NCBI RefSeq assembly: GCF_043497005.1
Contig: NZ_JBIEKE010000003.1
Span: forward strand, 62,001-126,000
Length of the DNA stretch: 64,000 nt
Direction: 5' to 3'
Source of the DNA: Halobacillus_A sp043497005
GTDB taxonomy: Bacteria; Bacillota; Bacilli; Bacillales; Halobacillaceae
Position 1 is the stretch's first letter, and every line of letters begins with the position of its first letter. Below, in pieces: positions 41,787-49,486 of this stretch. A program made the translations under genes and the position numbers. The notes below the pieces were generated by a model. That model was given only the letters and a program-made list of their open reading frames with translations. It was not told the origin of the DNA and searched no databases.

Positions 41787-42802
41787 TGAATGAAGAAAAG
41801 ACCTTGCAAGTCCGAAATTTAAAGAAGCACTTTAACTTAGGGAAAGACCGCACTCTAAAAGCGGTAGACGGAATAAGCTTTGATATATATAAAGGAGAAA
41901 CATTTGGTCTTGTAGGAGAATCAGGCTGCGGAAAATCGACAGCGGGACGGACCATTATGAATCTTTATAGGCGAACCGAGGGAGAAGTGTTATTTAACGA
42001 TAAGGATGTTCACAATCTCTCAGACGAAGAGAATTTCAAACTAAAAAGACAAATGCAAATGATCTTTCAGGACCCTTATGCTTCTCTAAATCCACGCTCT
42101 ACCGTAGCTGATATTATTTCAGAGCCTATGATTATTCACAAGCTTTACAAGACGGAGAAAGAGCGTATGGCTAGAGTATATGAATTACTAGAGGAAGTCG
42201 GTCTGAATCGAGACCATGCCAACCGCTACCCGCATGAATTCAGCGGGGGCCAGCGTCAGCGAATCGGCATTGCCCGAGCACTTGCACTAGACCCTGATTT
42301 AATCATTGCAGATGAACCGATTTCAGCATTGGATGTTTCCGTTCAAGCTCAAGTCGTAAATCTGCTCGAGCGCCTGCAGGAGGATAAAGGTCTCACGTAT
42401 CTCTTTATCGCTCATGATCTTTCGATGGTTCAGCACATTTCCGATCGAATTGGTGTGATGTATTTAGGGCATATGATTGAACTGACAAGCAGTGAGCAGT
42501 TATATGACAAACCGTTGCACCCTTACACCCAGGCTCTTCTATCTGCTATTCCCATCCCTGATCCTGACGTGGAAGACAGCAGGGAACAAGTCATCATTGA
42601 AGGAGAAATTCCAAGTCCAATCGATCCACCGAGCGGCTGTGTATTTCGGACACGCTGCCCGCTTGCCATGGAAGCCTGTGCGGAGGTTAAGCCTGTGTGG
42701 CAGGAAGTTGAAAGAGACCACTTTGTCGCCTGTCACTTGTACAATGACGCCATCGAAGATAAAACACCGCTGAAAGACCAGCCCGACTTAATAAAAAATT
42801 AA
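41786..42802 (+). CDS. ykfD: Oligopeptide ABC transporter ATP-binding protein YkfD (DppF-like)
   Basis: 338 aa OppF/DppF-type ATPase. It has Walker A GESGCGKST, Q-loop MIFQDPYASLNPR, signature FSGGQRQRIGIARAL, Walker B LIIADEPISALD and H-loop IAHDLS. The C-terminal oligopeptide extension has the cysteine set (GCVFRTRCPLAMEAC...C). It should pair with DppD in the DppBC importer. The ribosome site GGAGGA suits the ATG at 41786 better than the overlapping ATG at 41783. Last gene of the operon, followed by hairpin H copy C. Confidence 0.94.
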   Translation: MNEEKTLQVRNLKKHFNLGKDRTLKAVDGISFDIYKGETFGLVGESGCGKSTAGRTIMNLYRRTEGEVLFNDKDVHNLSDEENFKLKRQMQMIFQDPYASLNPRSTVADIISEPMIIHKLYKTEKERMARVYELLEEVGLNRDHANRYPHEFSGGQRQRIGIARALALDPDLIIADEPISALDVSVQAQVVNLLERLQEDKGLTYLFIAHDLSMVQHISDRIGVMYLGHMIELTSSEQLYDKPLHPYTQALLSAIPIPDPDVEDSREQVIIEGEIPSPIDPPSGCVFRTRCPLAMEACAEVKPVWQEVERDHFVACHLYNDAIEDKTPLKDQPDLIKN

Positions 42803-42880
42803 AAAAACAACGTGGCCGGTATAAAAGGTAGATCTTTAGCACAATTAAAATGCGAAGCGTTTAGAAAATTTCTTAAACCT

Positions 42881-42924
42881 AAATAATCCGAACTGATTCG
42901 ATTCGAATCGTTCGGATTATTTTA
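42881..42924. repeat. Hairpin repeat H (copy C), bidirectional terminator
   Basis: AAATAATCCGAAC-T-GATTCG pairs with CGAATCGTTCGGATTATTT (one bulge), with T-rich flank on the right. It shares the AATAATCCGAAC/GTTCGGATTATT core with copies A and B but has a different loop. It ends the dpp-ykf operon. Confidence 0.82.
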
Positions 42925-42953
42925 TACTTTATTCCTTTTCCCAAGATCGTTTA

Positions 42954-43346
42954 TCACTTTAATTGAAGGCTTAACCATTGAAATGCCTGTTTTCCATTTA
43001 CTTCATGTCCCCCGTCAAATACATTGTTAGAAAAAGCATTTGGGGTATCAAGATTCTCATAAATAGATTCTACTTTTTCAATAGCTTCACGCGCTGTTTC
43101 AATAGGAAAAGTTTCATCCCTTACTCCAGCTTCAATAAAAAGCGGCTTGGGCGCAATTAATCCAAGCAACGCCGGCAGTTCACCCACTTTCAGTAAGTCT
43201 GGAATATAATTATCCAGGCAATGATCAGCAGCCAAAATACTTCCTTTAAACGTATTGGCAAACCCACTCAAAACAGCGGCTTGCACTCTTCTATCGAGTA
43301 TAGCTGCGAATGCAGCAATCATCCCGCCACCTGAGAAGCCGGCCAC
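42954..43346 (-). pseudogene. 5'-truncated alpha/beta hydrolase (acetyl-esterase-like)
   Basis: About 130 codons starting inside the conserved core: RVGVAGFSGGGMIAAFAAILDRR carries the nucleophile Ser, RDETFPIETA a likely acid region, and GGHEVNGKQAF the His. A TGA lies a few codons upstream (before VPRVGVAGF) in the same frame, and no N-terminal domain is found in the 130 bases before it. Intact relatives of the acetyl-xylan-esterase/dienelactone-hydrolase kind have over 300 residues. This looks like a decayed fragment. Confidence 0.7.
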
Positions 43347-43435
43347 TCCGACTCGAGGGACTCACAAAGAATCATTGTAATCACTTCTGTAGTTCACCTG
43401 TAAATGGCAATGATAAATCCAAAACTCATAAGTAA

Positions 43436-43478
43436 AAAAGAAGCCCTCCTCCTTGGACTGGAAAAGGTGCTTTCATTT
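43436..43478 (-). terminator. Probable terminator of ypjP
   Basis: On the minus strand, AAGCACCTTTTCC and GGAGGAGGGCTT form an imperfect stem followed by CTTTTTT, directly after the ypjP stop. Confidence 0.45.
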
Positions 43479-43479
43479 T

Positions 43480-44076
43480 TTATGACATCCATTTGGGAGG
43501 CGTGTTTTTATCCCAGTATATTTCACCGATGTCATGATGTTCTTCAAACTGATCTTCATTCAAGTGATAATGAAAATTAAACCAAAATCCTTCACCAGGA
43601 CGATTGTCGCGTCGTACATCGAAACGAGCAACTTCTTCTTTCGTACGAGCATCATAAATCGTAAAAATCTTTTCACCATATCCTGCTCTCGATTCCTCTG
43701 TAATTTCGTAATAAGGAATTTCCTCTTCACCGGCATCACTTACAATCATTTCTAAAGCATATTCTACTTTAGGGAAAATATCTTTCTCAAACTCATCTTC
43801 TACTTTATTTAATATTCTAGGGCCCATCTTTGAAATCATCTGATCTTTTGCCTGGGCTGTTATAGTATGTACGTAATCATCAGGTGTCTCACTGGACTCA
43901 ACAGCACCATGCTCCACAGCCTCTTCCGTGGAGAAATTCAATCCATTTTGGTCTTCTTTAGAAGAAACCTCTTTCTTCTCAGAAGCATCCATCTCCACAT
44001 CTGTAGGAGGAATATATAAGCCCAGCGTCATAATGGCGACTAAAACGACGAATATTTTTCTAATCCAAAGTTTCAT
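43480..44076 (-). CDS. ypjP: YpjP-family protein
   Basis: 198 aa. One N-terminal hydrophobic segment (KLWIRKIFVVLVAIMTLGLYIPP) is a signal peptide or anchor. An acidic region follows, then a conserved domain ending 'FNFHYHLNEDQFEEHHDIGEIYWDKNTPPKWMS', the hallmark of bacillary YpjP. The function of YpjP is not known. The ATG at 44076 is preferred because AAGGGAG lies eight bases upstream; an ATG 21 bases earlier contains that site. A perfect cre-like sequence lies about 80 bases upstream. Confidence 0.85.
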   Translation of the reverse strand: MKLWIRKIFVVLVAIMTLGLYIPPTDVEMDASEKKEVSSKEDQNGLNFSTEEAVEHGAVESSETPDDYVHTITAQAKDQMISKMGPRILNKVEDEFEKDIFPKVEYALEMIVSDAGEEEIPYYEITEESRAGYGEKIFTIYDARTKEEVARFDVRRDNRPGEGFWFNFHYHLNEDQFEEHHDIGEIYWDKNTPPKWMS

Positions 44077-44154
44077 AGAAATAACTCCCTTACACATACT
44101 CTATTTAAATTCTACCACTTTTGTGGAAGATGTCTATCCTACATTGGTAATTTT

Positions 44155-44168
44155 TGAAATCGTTTTCA
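44155..44168. promoter_or_regulatory. Catabolite-responsive element (cre)
   Basis: TGAAATCGTTTTCA matches TGWAANCGNTNWCA at every position. It sits between the DUF2935 stop and ypjP, in the ypjP promoter region. CcpA control of ypjP is inferred. Confidence 0.5.
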
Positions 44169-44172
44169 ATAA

Positions 44173-44204
44173 AATAAAGCACCCATGTGTAGATGGGTGC
44201 TTAG
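44173..44204 (-). terminator. Terminator of the DUF2935 gene
   Basis: AAGCACCCAT at 44177-44186 pairs with ATGGGTGCTT at 44193-44202, and T-rich sequence follows on the minus strand. It overlaps the stop codon of the gene. Confidence 0.85.
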
Positions 44205-45010
44205 TCGAGACGATTAATTCTTGGCTTTGCAGGATTACATGACGGATTTTTTCCTTGTGTTGATTCAGCGAGTTTATATAAATAATAACATTCTTCCCTC
44301 GCCATGTGATCTGCCATTAAAGCTGAGAACGTACTTAATACTTCATCAGACAATTCCATTTCTTCAAGTTCCTGCAAGAAACCCATAAACAATTGCATCT
44401 CCACTTCTACTTCATTGTTAAATCTCGCTAAAGCCGGAAAACTCTCAAGATTAGTACGCAAATATCCCGTTAACTCAACCGCTTTTAAATAAAACTGTTC
44501 AAAGTGTTTCGCAAATTCATCACTTTTCTTCTTTAAACGCTTCTCTACTCCATCTAACTCGTCATGAATAGCACCAGCATGACCTCCTGCATCCAGCAAC
44601 CACAACGTATGGTGATGCAACTCATGAAAAACCGGCGGCAATTCCCCTTTAGCTAAATAGCCAATAACCAATACGTACTCTTCCAGTTCATTAACCATAT
44701 GATTAATAAAAGTAGGAGATAAATGAATGCGAATAGCACCTTGTAATTGTCTCTCTAATATTGACAGTTTAAATTGTTTGAACTGATTAACCACACCTGC
44801 TATATTTCTCGAAAACCGCGGCATATCACCTACACCTTCAGTTTTTACCCTGCTTAAGTAATCATCAAATGTTTTTACATAGTCCTTCGCCTGTTGAATG
44901 GCTTCCCGTTCATCAGGGTACAAAGAGTCCCTAATAAACCTTGCATGATCTCCTAATATCTGCAGCCAAAAAGAATGCTCAAATTCAGCACTTTCCTCAT
45001 AATTTTTCAT
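44201..45010 (-). CDS. DUF2935 protein (helical, putative di-metal)
   Basis: 269 aa, two repeated four-helix-type DUF2935 domains. Each starts with an E-x-x-F/H-like motif ('AEFEHSFWLQILGDHARFIRDSL' and 'PVFHELHHHTLWLLDAGGHAGAIHDELD'). A third block, 'ADHMAREECYYLYKL', is also conserved. The ordered Glu/His residues recall ferritin-like or hemerythrin-like metal-binding bundles, though no activity is established. Cytoplasmic, with no signal peptide. Monocistronic. Confidence 0.83.
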   Translation of the reverse strand: MKNYEESAEFEHSFWLQILGDHARFIRDSLYPDEREAIQQAKDYVKTFDDYLSRVKTEGVGDMPRFSRNIAGVVNQFKQFKLSILERQLQGAIRIHLSPTFINHMVNELEEYVLVIGYLAKGELPPVFHELHHHTLWLLDAGGHAGAIHDELDGVEKRLKKKSDEFAKHFEQFYLKAVELTGYLRTNLESFPALARFNNEVEVEMQLFMGFLQELEEMELSDEVLSTFSALMADHMAREECYYLYKLAESTQGKNPSCNPAKPRINRLD

Positions 45011-45077
45011 GATATTCCCCCCCAGTTATGAACTACACACTTTATTAATGTATGAAGAAAGGGAGGGCACTTATAAC

Positions 45078-45112
45078 AAAAGAAACCTCGCATCAGCTGC
45101 CAAGGTTTCATC
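45078..45112 (-). terminator. Terminator of the sodium channel gene
   Basis: On the minus strand GAAACCT and AGGTTTC form the base of a hairpin around a 14-base loop, followed by TTTTG, just after the stop. Confidence 0.65.
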
Positions 45113-45122
45113 ATGAAGTCAT

Positions 45123-45899
45123 TCATTTACGTTCTTTGTCATTAATCATTTGCTTCAACTCATTCAACTCGTTCATTATTTTACGAGTATCCTCACTCTC
45201 TTGCTCAGAGTGTTCAGAAAGCTTTTGAGCATTATTTACAATTTCACCAACAATTAAATTTAAAATAATGAAAGTTGAAATAATAATAAACGACACAAAA
45301 TAAAGCCATGACCACGTCACTTCAGCAAAAACCGGGCGAAAGACCCCGCTGGCCCAGCTTTCTAAAGTAAAAACCTGAAATAACGTTAGCGTACTAAGAC
45401 CAACATTTCCAAAATATTCAGGTGCCAGCTCCCTGAAAAAGGTTGTTCCAATAATGGCGTAGACATAAAAAATAATTCCCATTAAAATCGTAACAGAGCC
45501 AATGGCAGGAATAGCCAAGAAAAGAGCTGCGGTCAATCTGCGTAATGAAGGGACTACGGAGATCGTTCGAAGGACCCTGAGAACTCGTAGAATCCTTAAC
45601 ACACTTACTAAGTGGGTGTTATATAGAACTAAACTGCCTATTACAATAACAAAATCAAAAATGTTCCATCCATCTTTAAAGAATTTCTGGCGGTACACGT
45701 AGAGTTTTAAAACAATTTCTATGGTGAAAACAGCAAGGATTAAGGCATCCAGCCCTAGAAAAATAGTTTCATAGTTATTATATAAAGAAAGATTAGTACC
45801 TAGCCCGATAAGCATAGCATTAATTAATATAATGGCTAATATGAACCTTGAAAACCAGGGGTGTTCAATAAAACTTTGCAGCTTCAACTTCTTTCCCAC
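45123..45899 (-). CDS. NaChBac-type voltage-gated sodium channel
   Basis: 258 aa, one six-helix channel subunit that would assemble as a tetramer. S4 is 'VSVLRILRVLRVLRTI' with Arg every third residue (R102, R105, R108, R111). The pore filter FTLESWAS (about residues 177-184) equals the sodium-selective TLESWAS of NaChBac. S6 'FIIISTFIILNLIVGEIVNNA' leads to a C-terminal coiled coil of charged heptads. Bacterial homologues serve sodium-linked pH homeostasis, motility and chemotaxis in alkaliphiles and halophiles. A GTG at 45899 starts the frame, but a TTG five codons later gives the usual N-terminus. Confidence 0.93.
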   Translation of the reverse strand: MGKKLKLQSFIEHPWFSRFILAIILINAMLIGLGTNLSLYNNYETIFLGLDALILAVFTIEIVLKLYVYRQKFFKDGWNIFDFVIVIGSLVLYNTHLVSVLRILRVLRVLRTISVVPSLRRLTAALFLAIPAIGSVTILMGIIFYVYAIIGTTFFRELAPEYFGNVGLSTLTLFQVFTLESWASGVFRPVFAEVTWSWLYFVSFIIISTFIILNLIVGEIVNNAQKLSEHSEQESEDTRKIMNELNELKQMINDKERK

Positions 45900-46182
45900 T
45901 TTCTATCGACTGTTTTAAGTAAAGTTTTTTAACAAGTAACTTCGCCCATAGTAAAAGCCCCTGCACTTGCGCAAGAGGCTCGATTATTACCCATAAACCA
46001 TGATAACATACATACATCTTTGGATTCGTGTCGTTTGTTCACAAATTTCCAGATATCTACGAGGCTATAGCTAAAAAAAAGCAAAGTAAACTGCAAGTCA
46101 ATTTGATAAATATGCCCTTTCTGAAAAATTCGTCAACAAATCGTCAACAACAAGCTAATATGTCAATTTAACAGACATAAGA

Positions 46183-46208
46183 AAAAACCCTTGCGGCGCA
46201 AGGGTTTT
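46183..46208 (-). terminator. Terminator of tRNA-Ala
   Basis: AAAACCCTTGCG and CGCAAGGGTTTT form a tight palindrome with T residues after it on the minus strand, five bases beyond the tRNA 3' end. Confidence 0.9.
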
Positions 46209-46213
46209 ATTAG

Positions 46214-46286
46214 TGGAGCATAGCGGGCTCGAACCGCTGACCTCTACACTGCCAGTGTAGCGCTCTCCCAGCTGAGCTAATGCCCC
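46214..46286 (-). tRNA. tRNA-Ala (anticodon GGC)
   Basis: A full cloverleaf of 73 bases on the minus strand. The acceptor GGGGCAT pairs with ATGCTCC and includes the G3-U70 pair that marks alanine. The D-arm is GCTC..GAGC, the anticodon stem CTACA/TGTAG holds loop CTGGCAG (anticodon GGC), and the T-arm has GGTTCGAGCC. CCA is not encoded: the sequence after discriminator A is CTA. The gap 45900-46180 otherwise shows nothing but two near copies of TCGTCAACAA at about 46130-46150. Confidence 0.95.
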
Positions 46287-46381
46287 ATATATTTTCTCGA
46301 CAAAAACTATTATATAATGACTACACTCAAAATATCAAGGGGAAAATTTGTTTACTATAAAGTCTCATTTCGATTACATCT

Positions 46382-46407
46382 GTTTAGGCAATTTTTATAA
46401 CGGGAAA
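46382..46407 (+). promoter_or_regulatory. Sigma-B promoter of the YflT-family gene
   Basis: GTTTAG at 46382-46387, 14 bases, then GGGAAA at 46402-46407 fit the sigma-B consensus GTTTAA-N12-15-GGGWAW. They lie 25 bases before the ATG of a general stress protein gene. Confidence 0.75.
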
Positions 46408-46431
46408 CTCTCGTACTAAGGAGGCGATCTT

Positions 46432-46773
46432 ATGAAACCCAAATTTAAAGTCTTTCACGACGACGAACAATTGAGTGAATCTATTGAGAGCATCCGTAAA
46501 GATGGAGTAAATGATGATGACATTTACATCCTGGCTCATGATAACGACCATGTTAGACGCAGTAAGAGAAAAACAGATGCAAATAAAATTGGTGTTAAAG
46601 AGACGGGTCTTGGAACAGCGACAAAAAACATTTTCAGAGGTAAAGATGACAAATTAATATCAAAAATGAAAGAAATAGGTTTTGAACAGGATAAAGCACA
46701 AAAACTGGAGAAAGAATTAAATAAAGGAAAATCCTTGTTAATTGTAACCAATCATGATCAGGTAAATTTCTAA
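46432..46773 (+). CDS. General stress protein, YflT/GSP17M family
   Basis: 113 aa. 'KFKVFHDDEQLSESIESIRKDGVNDDDIYILAHDNDHVRRSKRKTDANKIG' is the typical N-terminal alpha/beta half of the YflT (heat-induced stress protein) family, with 'KIGVKETGLGTATKNIF' in the middle. Function is not known at a biochemical level; homologues are sigma-B dependent. The sigma-B promoter just upstream matches. AGGAGG precedes the ATG. Monocistronic, with a terminator after it. Confidence 0.87.
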   Translation: MKPKFKVFHDDEQLSESIESIRKDGVNDDDIYILAHDNDHVRRSKRKTDANKIGVKETGLGTATKNIFRGKDDKLISKMKEIGFEQDKAQKLEKELNKGKSLLIVTNHDQVNF

Positions 46774-46800
46774 TGGCCTTAATTAATAGGCCATTTTTTC
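46772..46800 (+). terminator. Terminator of the YflT-family gene
   Basis: AATGGCCT and AGGCCATT pair around TAATTAAT, followed by TTTTT. Confidence 0.87.
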
Positions 46801-46811
46801 TTTCACCACTA

Positions 46812-46857
46812 AAAAACCTATCTTCCCACCTCACTTGTGTTAGGTAAAAAGATAGGC
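46812..46857 (-). terminator. Terminator of the trp operon
   Basis: On the minus strand CCTATCTTTTTACCT pairs with AGGTGGGAAGATAGG and runs into TTTTTT, 11 bases after the trpG stop. Confidence 0.85.
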
Positions 46858-46868
46858 TCAGTTTCTAA

Positions 46869-47465
46869 CTACTCAGCTACAGCTTCTTCTTTTTCTTCCT
46901 TCAGCTGATCCACTAAATTTTTCAACAGCTGCATTCCATCATTTGTGCCGATGGATTCGGGGTGAAATTGGACGCCTTCAATAGGGTATTCCAGATGTCG
47001 GATGCCCATAATTTCACCTTCGACAGTCGCTGCTGTAATTTCAAAGCACTCAGGAACGTCTTTTTTATCAACGATCAGAGAATGATAGCGCATCGCTTCC
47101 ATAGGGTTGTTAAGGTCTTTGTAAATCGAACAGCCGTCGTGAAATATTTCGGAGCTTTTCCCGTGCATCAGACGGTCAGCACGTACGACCTTGCCTCCGA
47201 AGACTTGGGCGATCGATTGATGACCGAGACACACCCCAAACATCGGAATCCTTCCCTTATAGCGGTCAATAACATCCAGGGTAATTCCAGTTTCATCTGG
47301 GGAACAAGGCCCCGGGGATAGAAACAAAAGGTCTGGCTTCCGTTCGTCGATCTCTTCAAATGTTACTTCATCATTCCGTCTTACAATCACTTCTTCTCCA
47401 AGCTCACCCAAGTACTGGACAAGGTTGTAGGTGAAAGAATCGTAGTGGTCGATCATATAAATCAC
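46869..47465 (-). CDS. trpG: Anthranilate synthase component II (glutamine amidotransferase) TrpG/PabA
   Basis: 198 aa class I glutamine amidotransferase supplying ammonia to TrpE. The Cys nucleophile is in GVCLGHQSIAQVFGG (about residue 79) and the His-Glu pair in GVQFHPESI (about residue 168). N-terminal 'MIDHYDSFTYNLVQYLGELGEEV' is typical. It starts at GTG 47465 with GAGGAGC upstream, 26 bases after trpA. In B. subtilis the shared TrpG/PabA is in the folate operon; here it closes the trp operon, suggesting a dedicated tryptophan enzyme, or a second copy elsewhere. Confidence 0.95.
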   Translation of the reverse strand: MIYMIDHYDSFTYNLVQYLGELGEEVIVRRNDEVTFEEIDERKPDLLFLSPGPCSPDETGITLDVIDRYKGRIPMFGVCLGHQSIAQVFGGKVVRADRLMHGKSSEIFHDGCSIYKDLNNPMEAMRYHSLIVDKKDVPECFEITAATVEGEIMGIRHLEYPIEGVQFHPESIGTNDGMQLLKNLVDQLKEEKEEAVAE

Positions 47466-47490
47466 TCTGCTCAGCTCCTCTACTCTAGAT

Positions 47491-48291
47491 TCATTTTACG
47501 AGTTCATGAATCTCTTGATAAAAACGTTCGAGAGCTTCTTTTTCTTTCCCGTTCTCAAACGCTTCCAGCTCGCCTTCAATCAATCGAATGATTTTACTTC
47601 CAATAATGACACCGTCGGAATGCTCTCTCACAAGCTGTACGTCGTCGTTTGTTGAGACGCCGAATCCTACGGCCACCGGAACACTGCTGTGTTCTTTTAC
47701 TTTTTTTATAAACGATAACGTTTCAGCAGACATTTGATTGCTTCCACCTGTAACGCCTAGTGTGGAAACGCAATATAGAAACCCTTTGGCATGCTCAGCG
47801 ATTTGCTTAATACGCGTATCAGAATTAGGAGCAACTAAAGAAATAAACTCCACGCCTTTTTCTTCTGCCAGTCTACGAATTTCTTCACTTTCTTCGTATG
47901 GAAGGTCAGGGATGAGTACACCCTCTGCGCCATTTTCCTCAAGCATTTCGAAAAATTGGGCATAGCCCAGCTGCAGTACAGGGTTATAATACGTAAATAT
48001 GACGACAGGTATCTCAACACCCGCTTCACGCAGCTTAGGTACAAGCTCAATGGCCTTCGTTAGAGACATGCCCTGCTTTAATGCACGCTGTGCGGCACGC
48101 TGGATCGTGGGGCCGTCAGCCAGCGGATCAGAATAAGGTACTCCTAATTCAAGAATATCCGCACCAGCTTCCTGCAGCTTCAGAGCAAATTGTATCGTTA
48201 ATTCAGGAGTTGGATCGCCCGCTACGACAAACGGGATGAACAAATCGTCTGTTTTAGTCAGCTTCCCTTGAAATGATGTTTGCATAAGCAT
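47491..48291 (-). CDS. trpA: Tryptophan synthase alpha chain TrpA
   Basis: 266 aa TIM barrel that splits indole-3-glycerol phosphate to indole. The catalytic Glu is in 'DILELGVPYSDPLADGPTIQRAAQRAL' and the Asp in the same block (the second of the SDP region). 'VPVAVGFGVSTNDDV' and 'DGVIIGSKII' form the phosphate site. Normal length. It starts one base after trpB ends and works as an alpha-beta-beta-alpha complex with TrpB. Confidence 0.96.
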   Translation of the reverse strand: MLMQTSFQGKLTKTDDLFIPFVVAGDPTPELTIQFALKLQEAGADILELGVPYSDPLADGPTIQRAAQRALKQGMSLTKAIELVPKLREAGVEIPVVIFTYYNPVLQLGYAQFFEMLEENGAEGVLIPDLPYEESEEIRRLAEEKGVEFISLVAPNSDTRIKQIAEHAKGFLYCVSTLGVTGGSNQMSAETLSFIKKVKEHSSVPVAVGFGVSTNDDVQLVREHSDGVIIGSKIIRLIEGELEAFENGKEKEALERFYQEIHELVK

Positions 48292-48292
48292 A

Positions 48293-49486
48293 TTACTCCT
48301 CCTCCTGAAAGTGTTCCATCAATGTCGCCATATCTTTATCTCCGCGTCCTGAGAGATTGATAAGAATCGTCTGATCAGAAGACATGTCTCCAGCTTCTTT
48401 AAATGCCTGGGCTAAAGCGTGTGCACTTTCTATGGCCGGAATAATTCCTTCTTGCTCCGTTAACAGCTTCAGTGCATCTAAAGCTTCTTTATCTGTAATC
48501 GATTCATAACGGACTTTTTTAGACTGAAAAAGGTGCGCGTGCTCGGGTCCTATACCAGGATAATCCAGACCCGCAGAAATGGAGTAGGGCTCTGTAATTT
48601 GGCCGTTCTCATCCTGCATTAAATACGTCATGGAGCCGTGAATGACGCCTGGAGTCCCTTTGGTTAAGGTGGCTGCGTGTTCTGGGGTATCAATCCCTTT
48701 TCCTGCTGCTTCTACTCCGATCAACTCAGAAGAATCTTCTAAGAATGGGTAAAAGATGCCCATTGCATTACTTCCTCCGCCTACGCAAGCATAGATACGG
48801 TCAGGCAGTTCATCTTCTACTTCTAAAAACTGCTTCTTCGACTCGTCGCCGATCACACGTTGGAAATCCCGCACCATACGTGGATAAGGATGAGGACCTA
48901 CGACAGATCCAATTAAATAGAAATGGTCTTCGCAATTCGCTACCCAGTACCGAATCGCTTCGTTCGTTGCGTCTTTTAATGTTCCGTTCCCACTGGACAC
49001 AGAGATCACTTCTGCACCTAACAGCTTCATCCGAAAGACGTTAAGCTCCTGACGGCGAATGTCTTCTTCGCCCATAAACACTTTACATTCCAATCCGAAC
49101 TTAGCAGCTACAGTGGCCGAAGCGACTCCGTGCTGACCTGCTCCAGTTTCTGCAATGATTTTCTTTTTGCCCATGCGTTTCGCTAATAAACCTTGGCCAA
49201 TCGCATTATTAAGCTTATGAGCGCCTGTATGGTTTAAGTCTTCACGCTTCAAGTAAACCTTCGCGCCTCCTAGATGCTCACTCAGCTGATCAGCGTAGCT
49301 TAAAGATGTCGGGCGGCCCGCATATTCTTTTAGTACGTGATGATATTCATCTACAAATGCTTGATCGTTCATAGCTTCATCGAGCGCTGCTTCCAGCTCT
49401 TGTAAAGGTCCCATTAACGTTTCAGGGACGTATTTTCCGCCAAAATCTCCAAACCGCCCTTTCATATCAGGAAATACTTGCAACAT
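48293..49486 (-). CDS. trpB: Tryptophan synthase beta chain TrpB
   Basis: 397 aa PLP enzyme joining indole and serine. The PLP Lys is in 'LNHTGAHKLNNAIGQ' (about residue 91), the phosphate-binding glycine loop is 'VGGGSNAMGIF', and the catalytic Glu lies in 'AETGAGQHGVAS'. N-terminal 'GRFGDFGGKYVPETLM' is the TrpB1 signature. It overlaps trpF by 20 bases, and GAGGTG lies before the ATG. Confidence 0.97.
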   Translation of the reverse strand: MLQVFPDMKGRFGDFGGKYVPETLMGPLQELEAALDEAMNDQAFVDEYHHVLKEYAGRPTSLSYADQLSEHLGGAKVYLKREDLNHTGAHKLNNAIGQGLLAKRMGKKKIIAETGAGQHGVASATVAAKFGLECKVFMGEEDIRRQELNVFRMKLLGAEVISVSSGNGTLKDATNEAIRYWVANCEDHFYLIGSVVGPHPYPRMVRDFQRVIGDESKKQFLEVEDELPDRIYACVGGGSNAMGIFYPFLEDSSELIGVEAAGKGIDTPEHAATLTKGTPGVIHGSMTYLMQDENGQITEPYSISAGLDYPGIGPEHAHLFQSKKVRYESITDKEALDALKLLTEQEGIIPAIESAHALAQAFKEAGDMSSDQTILINLSGRGDKDMATLMEHFQEEE

